64,000 bases of DNA from Tessaracoccus sp. OH4464_COT-324 (GTDB taxonomy: Bacteria; Actinomycetota; Actinomycetes; Propionibacteriales; Propionibacteriaceae): positions 25,867 to 89,866 of the forward strand of contig NZ_RQYZ01000007.1 in NCBI RefSeq assembly GCF_003932855.1, read 5' to 3'. Below the pieces are notes generated by a model that saw only the letters and a program-made list of their open reading frames with translations, did not search any database and was not told the DNA's origin. A program made the translations under genes and the position numbers. Shown piece after piece: positions 57,005 through 64,000 of the stretch (positions within the stretch are counted from its first letter, which is position 1; every line of letters begins with the position of its first letter).

Positions 57005-58498
57005 TTAAGCCGGCTCGACCGTGACGCTGTGCTCGCGGCCGGCCAGTTTGACGTTGTACTTGACGGGGGCGGTGATGCCCTGGGCAGGGCCCGCAGCCTT
57101 GGCGCGTTCTGCGGCCAGCTGCTCCGGCGACTTGGCCACGCTCTTCGGCCCCTCGTGGCGAGTGGCCAGGAACTTGCTGGCCACGTTCGGGAACATGGCG
57201 TGGGTGAGCACGTCCTCATCGGTGCCGTCGAAGCCGTCCAGCTTCTTGGCCTCCTCGACAAGCTGATCCCACTCCGGGGCCATCAGGTCTGCCGGGCGGC
57301 AGGTGATCTGATCCTTCTTGGCCTGGGTCTTGGCCAGCTCGATGACCTCAGGGTTGCGCTCGCCCAGGCACTCGCCGTAGTAGCCAAGCATGATGTCGGC
57401 GAACTCTCCGGTCATCACCTTGTAGCGGCCCATGAGCACGTTGAACACGGCCTGAGTGCCGACGATCTGCGACGACGGGGTCACCAGTGGCGGGTGGCCG
57501 GCGTCGGCCTTCACCTTCGGCACCTCGGCCATCACTTCGTCGATGCGGTCTCCCGCCCCCTGAGCCTTCAGTTGCGACTCCATGTTGGAGAGCATGCCGC
57601 CAGGGATCTGAGAGCTGAAGATGTTGGTGTCCACGAGGGTGGCGGACTCGAACTCGGCGTACTTCGGGCGGACCTTCGCGAAGTGGTCGCGAATCTTGAG
57701 GAGGCGCTCCATGTCCAGGTCGGCTTCGTAGCCGGTGCCTTCCAGCATCTCCACCAGGGACTCGGTGGGGTTGTGGCCGGGGCCGAGCGACATCGACGAG
57801 ATCGCGGTGTCGACGACGTCTGCGCCCGCCTCGATGGCCTTCATCAGTGAAACCATCGTGACGCCCGTCGTGGAGTGGCAGTGCACGTTGATCTGCACGT
57901 CGCCGTAGGTGTCCTTGATGCCCTTAACGATGTCGTAGGCGGGTTGCGGCTGGAGCAGGGCAGCCATGTCCTTGAGCGCGATGGACTCGGCACCCATGTC
58001 GAGCAGCTGCCCGGCGAGCTTGATATAACCATCGACGGTATGCACCGGGGAGATCGTGTAGCAAATCGTGCCCTGCGCGTGCTTGCCGGCGTTGCGCACG
58101 GCCTGCATCGCCCGGGCCATGTTGCGGGGGTCGTTGAGGGCGTCGAACACGCGGAAGACGTCCATGCCGTTCTCGGCGGACTTCTCCACGAACTTGTCGA
58201 CGACGTAATCCTCGTAGTGCCGGTAGCCGAGCAGATTCTGCCCACGGAGCAGCATCTGCAGCTTGGTGTTCGGCATCAACTCGCGGAACGTCCGCAGCCG
58301 CACCCAAGGATCTTCGTTCAGGAAGCGGATGCAGGAGTCATAGGTTGCACCGCCCCAACACTCAACAGACCAGTAACCGGCCTTATCAATGTCCTCACAC
58401 GCATCAACCATGTCCTCCATGGCCATGCGGGTTGCCAGCAAACTCTGGTGCGCGTCACGGAGAGCCAGCTCGGTGACGCCAATCTTTCGCGCACTCAT
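57005..58498 (-). CDS. Methylmalonyl-CoA carboxytransferase 5S subunit
   Basis: A 497-residue TIM-barrel subunit that transfers the carboxyl group from biotin to pyruvate, forming oxaloacetate. Key residues are visible: Asp15 in ALRDAHQS, Lys176 in SIALKDMAALL (the carbamylated metal ligand), and His206/His208 in NVHCHST. MLLRGQNLLGYRHY and FRVFDALNDPRN are typical. It leads the 5S-12S-small protein-1.3S operon, the core of the Wood-Werkman propionate cycle. ATG at 58498. The 147-bp gap upstream holds the promoter. Confidence 0.97.
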   Translation of the reverse strand: MSARKIGVTELALRDAHQSLLATRMAMEDMVDACEDIDKAGYWSVECWGGATYDSCIRFLNEDPWVRLRTFRELMPNTKLQMLLRGQNLLGYRHYEDYVVDKFVEKSAENGMDVFRVFDALNDPRNMARAMQAVRNAGKHAQGTICYTISPVHTVDGYIKLAGQLLDMGAESIALKDMAALLQPQPAYDIVKGIKDTYGDVQINVHCHSTTGVTMVSLMKAIEAGADVVDTAISSMSLGPGHNPTESLVEMLEGTGYEADLDMERLLKIRDHFAKVRPKYAEFESATLVDTNIFSSQIPGGMLSNMESQLKAQGAGDRIDEVMAEVPKVKADAGHPPLVTPSSQIVGTQAVFNVLMGRYKVMTGEFADIMLGYYGECLGERNPEVIELAKTQAKKDQITCRPADLMAPEWDQLVEEAKKLDGFDGTDEDVLTHAMFPNVASKFLATRHEGPKSVAKSPEQLAAERAKAAGPAQGITAPVKYNVKLAGREHSVTVEPA

Positions 58499-58645
58499 GG
58501 AGACAATCCAACCACGTCACGAAACCGTGGCTAGCGGTACCCCCGGGCTAAGGGGCCCAAAACCGTCAATTGTTCGGACCAATTCGGGCGGGGTGCGGCG
58601 GCGGACGTCGTGGCCGCTGCGCCGGAGCACCGTCATACTGTGCGG

Positions 58646-59518
58646 GTGACTTCAACCGAAACTTGGCGCACCAAGCTGGGCGCATTCGTCGATTCGACGC
58701 CCGTGCAGTACTTCGTGATGGCGGTCATCTTCGTGAACGCCGCCACCATCGGCCTCGAAACCGCCTGGGGTCCCGGCACCGGCCTCTACCCCACGTTGCA
58801 TGCCCTGGACCTCGCCGCGCTGGCGATCTTCATCATCGAGATCGCCCTGAAGATGGTCGCGTTCGGGCCGCTGCGTTTCTTCCGTGACGGCTGGAACGTG
58901 TTCGACTTCGCCGTCGTCGCCGTCGCGCTCGTGCCGGGCAGCGGGCCGTTGTCGATGCTGCGCACCCTGCGCGTGCTGCGGGCGCTGAGGCTGGTGAAGT
59001 TCTTCCCGCAGCTGCGCCGCGTCGTCGAGGCCCTGCTGCGTGCCATCCCCGGCATCGGGGCCATCGGCGTGCTGCTCAGTCTACTGTTCTATGTTGCCGC
59101 CGTGATGTCCACCGTGATGTTCGGCGCCCAGCAGCCGGAGTTCTTCGGCGACATCGGCAAGTCGCTGTTCACACTCTTCCAAGTGATGACACTGGAGTCG
59201 TGGGCGATGGGTGTCGTGCGCCCGACGATGGAGGGCGCACCCTGGGCGTGGCTCTTCTTCGTGCCGTTCGTGCTCGTGTCGGCGTTCACGATGCTCAACC
59301 TGTTCATCGCGGTCATTGTCGACACCATGCAGAACATGCACAGCGAAGCCCTCAAGGCCGACGCCGAAGAGGTGGAGCGCGCACAGTCGGAGGCCGTCGT
59401 CGCAGGCCCGGAATCTGAGGAAGCGATGGCCGAGGTGCTACGCCAGTTGGCGGCCGTGCGCACCGAGCTGGCGCAGCTGCGCCGCGACTCCATCCTCGTA
59501 CCGCCGGAGCCCAGGTAG
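58646..59518 (+). CDS. NaChBac-type voltage-gated sodium channel
   Basis: A 290-residue single-domain ion channel. S1-S3 lie at about 20-97. S4 is at 105-127 with Arg every third residue (RTLRVLRALRLVKFF). The pore has selectivity filter TLESWAM (182-188), nearly identical to the TLESWxx of bacterial sodium channels. S6 follows (LNLFIAVIVDTMQNMHSE). The C-terminal coiled coil (about 240-285) fits the tetramerisation bundle. It starts with GTG at 58646. A CATACT box about 8 bp upstream and no ribosome site suggest a leaderless message. Confidence 0.92.
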   Translation: MTSTETWRTKLGAFVDSTPVQYFVMAVIFVNAATIGLETAWGPGTGLYPTLHALDLAALAIFIIEIALKMVAFGPLRFFRDGWNVFDFAVVAVALVPGSGPLSMLRTLRVLRALRLVKFFPQLRRVVEALLRAIPGIGAIGVLLSLLFYVAAVMSTVMFGAQQPEFFGDIGKSLFTLFQVMTLESWAMGVVRPTMEGAPWAWLFFVPFVLVSAFTMLNLFIAVIVDTMQNMHSEALKADAEEVERAQSEAVVAGPESEEAMAEVLRQLAAVRTELAQLRRDSILVPPEPR

Positions 59519-59532
59519 GCCCCGCCCGCCGC

Positions 59533-59570
59533 GACGATGGCGCGGGTCGGTGGGGACTCGCGCCATCGTC
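59533..59570. terminator. Bidirectional hairpin terminator
   Basis: A 12-bp perfect stem (GACGATGGCGCG / CGCGCCATCGTC) with a 14-nt loop lies between the convergent channel and membrane-protein genes. Confidence 0.7.
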
Positions 59571-59586
59571 GGTGGGCCGGGGCTGG

Positions 59587-60693
59587 TCAGCGGATGCGTT
59601 TGGCGGCCTCCGAGAGTTGCTCAGCTAGCTTCTTCGAGGGGAAGATGGTCGGGCCCGAGTTCTCATCGGGCAGGGGCCCCGCCCATTGGAAGGCCTCCCC
59701 GTCGAACCAGGCGTCGGCCACTTGGCCCTCGCGGTTGCGCAGGACGATGCGAATAATGGGCTCCGGACCGCCGTCCCCGATGTAGCCGTTGTCCGATGCC
59801 AGCAGGCTTTCCAGCTGCTGCGGCGTCAGCTTCTCAAAAGGCTGGGCTTTGAGATCTAGCGGGCACAGCCAGCCCTCCACCGCGTCGGCAAGCGGGAACT
59901 CTTTGCCGGGGTTGACGGTCGCCGCCGGGCAGCCTTCGGGAGAACTCAGCTGCTCGGCCGGCCAGAGCCCGCGCAGCCCGTAGAAGTAGTATTCTGTTTC
60001 GCCCTCCGGTCGGTTCTTCGAGTTCACCCAGTCGCTGTGCAGCCGAACGTTGTCGCCCTGCCCGGTGATCACTGGGTCGCAGGAGTCCAGCGCACCGCGC
60101 ACGGGGATCAGCCGTCCGTCGGGGTAGCCATAGAGCGCCACGTAGGGGCCGACTTCTGCCCGGTCGCATCCGGGCGAGGGCCACTCGCCCTCGAATTCGC
60201 CGAGGGAGTTGAACAGCTCGACGGCGGAACTCACCTTGTCCGGGTGGTCGAGCGGCCGGTCGGGGAGGAGCAGCGACAGCTCTGGCGCGGCAGGTGACGG
60301 GCACAGCCACACCCGGTTCGCTCCGTCGGGCAGACGCTCGACGGGCTCCCAGTTGAACGCCACCCCTTTGCCGCCGGGCAGTGCGGTGCAGGGGTTCGAC
60401 TCGTTTGCCGGGTCGGTCGCGGTCGATGCGTCGGGGCCGGGGGGTTCGCCCCCCGCTTCGCTGTGGCTCGGCGACGGCGTCTGGGCGGTGGCGGGCGACG
60501 ACGGGGCCGCCGGGATCGCGCTGTCCGACCCGGATAGCAGCAGGCCGGTTGGAATCAGCAGCACGGTGGCGAAGAGCGCAGCCGCCATGGCGGAGTTGCG
60601 AATGGTGCGCCGGCGGCGCGCCACGTCGGCCCACCCTGTGGTGTCGGGCGGCAGCGGGGCCTGGTCGTGAAAAGCATCTGTCAGCCGGTCCAT
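59587..60693 (-). CDS. Membrane-anchored protein, possible anti-sigma partner
   Basis: A 368-residue product. Residues 1-35 are cytoplasmic (DRLTDAFHDQAPLPPDTTGWADVARRRR in part), with one transmembrane helix at 38-58. A Ser/Pro/Ala linker and a roughly 270-residue extracytoplasmic domain with several cysteines follow. There is no zinc-binding H-x3-C-x2-C anti-sigma motif. Its ATG at 60693 comes 1 bp after the stop of the SigE-family gene with GAGGAGGA upstream, so coupling suggests it modulates that sigma factor. I recognise no family for the outer domain. Confidence 0.72.
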   Translation of the reverse strand: MDRLTDAFHDQAPLPPDTTGWADVARRRRTIRNSAMAAALFATVLLIPTGLLLSGSDSAIPAAPSSPATAQTPSPSHSEAGGEPPGPDASTATDPANESNPCTALPGGKGVAFNWEPVERLPDGANRVWLCPSPAAPELSLLLPDRPLDHPDKVSSAVELFNSLGEFEGEWPSPGCDRAEVGPYVALYGYPDGRLIPVRGALDSCDPVITGQGDNVRLHSDWVNSKNRPEGETEYYFYGLRGLWPAEQLSSPEGCPAATVNPGKEFPLADAVEGWLCPLDLKAQPFEKLTPQQLESLLASDNGYIGDGGPEPIIRIVLRNREGQVADAWFDGEAFQWAGPLPDENSGPTIFPSKKLAEQLSEAAKRIR

Positions 60694-60694
60694 T

Positions 60695-61171
60695 TCATTC
60701 CTCCTCAACCAGCTTGAGCGAGAGGCGCAGGCTCGCGATGCCCCGCGAAGCGTGGGTCTTCACACTCCCCGCAGAGATCCCGAGCAGCTGCGCCGTCTCG
60801 GCGATGGTGCGATCCTCGAAATAGCGCAGCACGAGCACCGCGCGCTGCATCTTCGGTAGCGCTGCCAAGGCTCGGCGCAGGTCCAGGTCTGGTTTCTGGT
60901 CCTGCCAGTGGGTTTCCGGCAGCTGGGCCGTGGGGCGTTCGGCGTTCCATTTCCTGCGCCACCACGAGCAGTAGACGCGGTACATCGTCGTGCGTAGGTA
61001 GACCTCGAATGCCCGGTCGGTGGCGCACTTCGAGTAGCGGCCGTAGGTTCGGGCGAGCGCCGTCTGCACCAGGTCTTCGGCCTTGTGGCGGTCGCCCGTG
61101 AGATACCATGCAGACTGCCACAGCACACCCGCACGGCGGGTGACGAACTCGTCGAATCCAAGTTTGTCCAC
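60695..61171 (-). CDS. SigE family RNA polymerase sigma factor (ECF)
   Basis: A 158-residue extracytoplasmic-function sigma factor of the short actinobacterial SigE group. Region 2 has YLTGDRHKAEDLVQTALARTY with YLRTTMYRVYCSWWRR. Region 4 has LPKMQRAVLVLRYFEDRTIAETAQLLGIS in part, then VKTHASRGIASLR. GTG at 61171 follows GGAGGTG. The downstream membrane protein is its likely regulator. Confidence 0.93.
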   Translation of the reverse strand: MDKLGFDEFVTRRAGVLWQSAWYLTGDRHKAEDLVQTALARTYGRYSKCATDRAFEVYLRTTMYRVYCSWWRRKWNAERPTAQLPETHWQDQKPDLDLRRALAALPKMQRAVLVLRYFEDRTIAETAQLLGISAGSVKTHASRGIASLRLSLKLVEEE

Positions 61172-61269
61172 GTCAACACCTCCTTCACCTGTTCAAACCG
61201 CTTGGCCGGCCCGGGAGGTTGACCGGCTCAAACACTTTTCGCGCCCACCTGCCCGGGGAAGACGCAGGT

Positions 61270-61314
61270 CCGCCCGGGCCGCCGGCCGCAGGGGTGCGAC
61301 GACGGCCCGGGCGG
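61270..61314 (-). terminator. Terminator of the thioredoxin-CoADR operon
   Basis: A 12-bp perfect stem (CCGCCCGGGCCG / CGGCCCGGGCGG) with a 21-nt loop follows the small CxxC gene by 17 bp on the minus strand. Confidence 0.6.
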
Positions 61315-61330
61315 ATCCGGGAAGCGCGGG

Positions 61331-61492
61331 TCAGCGCGAGAACAGCTTGCCGAAGAAGCCCTGGCCGGGCTCTTGGGCGTGCCCCTGGCAGCGCTCCCCC
61401 TTGGGCACGCCGGCCAGCGCCTGCTCAACGTGCTGGCCGCACCCGGCCCACGTCGGCTTTCCGCACTTCTTGCAATTCACCTTGCGGCACAT
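61331..61492 (-). CDS. Small CxxC zinc-ribbon-like protein
   Basis: A 53-residue protein that begins CRKVNCKKCGKPTWAGCG, with four cysteines in a zinc-finger-like arrangement, then HVEQALAGVPKGERCQGH. This short family is common in actinobacteria and has no known function. ATG at 61492 is 30 bp after the CoA-disulfide reductase stop and follows a purine-rich site (AGAAAAGAAA). Its position suggests a role in the same thiol or sulfur response. Confidence 0.8.
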   Translation of the reverse strand: MCRKVNCKKCGKPTWAGCGQHVEQALAGVPKGERCQGHAQEPGQGFFGKLFSR

Positions 61493-61521
61493 ATTTTTCT
61501 TTTCCTTCTCTTGGGTGGGTT

Positions 61522-63182
61522 TCAGTTGACGATCACTTCGGCGGCGCGGGCGCCCAGCTCGGCGCGCAGGGTGAGCATGCCGCCGGAGAGGTTTGCGCTG
61601 TCGAAGCCTGCGGCCACGAGCTGGCGGTGCGCCAGGTAGGAGCGCATCCCCGACTGGCAGTGCACCGCGATGGCGCGGCCGTTCGCGGCGGCGCGCACCT
61701 CGTCGAGGCGGCCGCGCAGCTCGGTGTGCGCGATGTTGAGCGCGCCGGGCAGGTGGCCGGTGGCGTACTCGGCGGGGCTGCGCACGTCGAGGATGAGCTT
61801 GTTGGCGAGCACGTCGTCGAGGTCGGCGGCGTGCCAGACGGGCATGGTGCCGTCGAGGACGTTGGCGGCCAGCATGCCGGCCATGTTCACGGGGTCCTTG
61901 GCGGAGCCGTAGGGCGGGGAGTAGGCGAGGTCGAGGTCGATGAGGTCGTGCACCGTGAGGCCGGCCTTGATGGCGACGGCGATGACGTCGATCCGCTTGT
62001 CCACCCCGTCGCGGCCCACGGCCTGCGCGCCGAGCACCTGGCCGTCGGCGCCGAAGTGCATGAGGAGGTGGATCTGGCTGGCGCCGGGGAAGTAGCCCGC
62101 GTGGTTGAGCGGGTGCAGGTGGATGGTGTGGTGGGGGATCCCGGCGTCGTCGAGGGCGCGGCGGTTGGCGCCGGTGAGGGCGGCGGTGAGTTCGCCGACG
62201 CGCACGATGGCGGTGCCTGCGGCGCTGGGCACGCGGTGGCCGAGCTTGCCGGAGATGGCGTCGGCGACGAGGCGGCCGGCGCGATTGGCGGGCCCGGCGA
62301 GCGCGACGGGGCGGCGCTGGCCGGTGACGGCGTCGACGCTGAGGGTGGCGTCGCCGACGGCCCACACGTGTTCGACGTTGGTGCGGCCGTGTTCGTCGAC
62401 GATGATGGCGCCGCGCTCGCAGGCCACGCCGGCGGCCTCCCAGATGGCGGTGTCGGGACGGACACCGACGCTCAGCACGATGATGTCCGCAGTCAGGCGG
62501 GTGCCGTCGGCGAGCACGACGGTGTCGCTGGCTTCGCCGGTTTCGATGGCGGTGGCGGCCACGCCGTCGTGGACGGCGATGCCGAGGCGGGCGAGCTCGG
62601 CACGCACGAGTTCGGCCATCTCGTTCTCCAGCGGCGGCAGCACGTGGGGGGCCAGCTCGACGATGCTGGTTTTGATCCCGCGGTGGCTGAGGGCTTCGGC
62701 GGCTTCGAGGCCGATGAAGCCCGCGCCGAGCACGACGGCGTGGCTAGCTTTGGGCACGCGGGCGGCGAGTTCGAGGGCGTCGGGGACGGTGCGCAGCGTG
62801 CTGACGCGCGGGGAGTCGATGCCGGGGATGGGCGGGCGTAGCGCGCTGGCGCCGGGGGCGAGGATGAGCTCGTCGTAGGTGAGCTCGTAGGTGCCTGCCG
62901 CGCTGGCGACGGTGACGGTGCGGGTGGCGGTATCGAGCGCGGTGACGTCGGAGTTGATGCGCACGTCGAGGTTGAGTGCGGCGCGCAGCGACGCCGGGGT
63001 CTGCACGAGGAGGCTGGCTTGGTCGGTGATTTCGCCGCCGACGAAGTAGGGCAGGCCGCAGTTGGCGAAGGACACTTCGCCGCCGCGTTCGAGGACGATG
63101 ATGTCGGCGTCTTCTTGGAGGCGACGCAGGCGCGCGGCGGCGCTCATACCGCCGGCGACGCCGCCCACGACGATGGCTCGCA

Positions 63183-63183
<1 letters not shown>
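61522..63183 (-). CDS. CoA-disulfide reductase-rhodanese fusion (FAD-dependent)
   Basis: A 553-residue fusion. Residues 1-440 are a pyridine nucleotide-disulfide oxidoreductase with FAD motif VVGGVAGGMSAA, the single redox Cys42 in SFANCGLPYF, NAD motif VVLGAGFIGLEAAEAL and VWAVGDATL. Residues about 455-550 are a rhodanese with active Cys509 in VHCQSGMRSYLA. CoADR-RHD enzymes reduce CoA disulfides, persulfides or polysulfides. The ATG overlaps the thioredoxin stop by one base, and the gene is followed by the CxxC protein. Confidence 0.92.
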
Positions 63184-63889
<706 letters not shown>

Positions 63890-63972
63890 CCAGCTACGCC
63901 CGGGCCCGAAGTTTGGCTGCTCATTTTGGGGCGGGTGCCGTCGGGGGCGGGGTGGGTGCGGGAGGATGGGGC

Positions 63973-64000
63973 ATGGCGTGGGTGCGGAGGCTGTGGTGGC
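63973..64000 (+). CDS. Possible start of a gene cut by the window edge
   Basis: An ATG at 63973 follows GGGAGGAT and opens a frame reading AWVRRLWW up to the edge. Only nine codons are visible, so this is a weak guess at a membrane or exported protein. Confidence 0.25.

Overview
This is a high-GC Gram-positive (actinobacterial) chromosome segment. The strongest taxonomic clue is a complete transcarboxylase locus at 54775-58498: the 5S, 12S and biotinyl 1.3S subunits of methylmalonyl-CoA carboxytransferase. That enzyme of propionic fermentation points to the family Propionibacteriaceae. Typical actinobacterial families (DUF3027, DUF3263, DUF4032, CarD next to ispD/ispF, a SigE-family sigma factor, many GTG starts) agree. 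I cannot fix the genus.

Layout. 1-9250 is mostly housekeeping: the tail of an M81/MlrC-like metallopeptidase, an NCS2 purine permease, DUF3027, a cold-shock protein, nagB, cutC, a Nudix hydrolase, a VanZ-like protein, and a lone groEL behind two CIRCE operators. 9291-12647 is an accessory cluster with a YbaB-like protein and two WxG-containing proteins, one carrying a 12-copy PGGPGG(M/V) repeat. It looks related to type VII secretion. 12749-20886 holds DUF3263, manA, a PfkB kinase, tRNA-Thr(TGT), a DLH-family hydrolase, a methyltransferase, a DedA protein, an MsmK/UgpC ATPase, and a Cys/Met-metabolism PLP-fold protein whose Schiff-base lysine is arginine. 20897-29885 holds DUF4032, two tandem propeller lipoproteins, a beta-CASP hydrolase, cysS-rlmB and another lipoprotein. 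29981-39779 holds glyA, three proline-rich membrane proteins, ispF-ispD-carD, a small lipoprotein, gpmA, a secreted 5'-nucleotidase and an SDR oxidoreductase.

39853-52186 is a defence island. On the minus strand it encodes a DUF4391 protein, two tandem type III-style DNA methyltransferases, an AlbA_2/Schlafen-like ATP-binding protein and a type III Res helicase-nuclease. On the plus strand a DUF262 (GmrS-like) protein overlaps a HipA-like kinase. The first methyltransferase gene carries an (AG)22 tract close to its 3' end. The frame read now gives an arginine-rich tail. Gaining one repeat unit, or losing two, restores a C-terminus homologous to that of its tandem paralogue. This looks like phase variation of the Mod C-terminus and is the most striking feature of the window.

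52233-64000 holds a polysaccharide deacetylase lipoprotein and AI-2E exporter, the transcarboxylase operon, a NaChBac-type sodium channel, a SigE sigma factor with its likely membrane partner, and a sulfur-stress module: thioredoxin, CoA-disulfide reductase-rhodanese and a small CxxC protein, divergent from a CstR-like regulator across a palindromic operator. No insertion sequence, prophage or CRISPR array was found. No gene-free stretch exceeds 300 bases.
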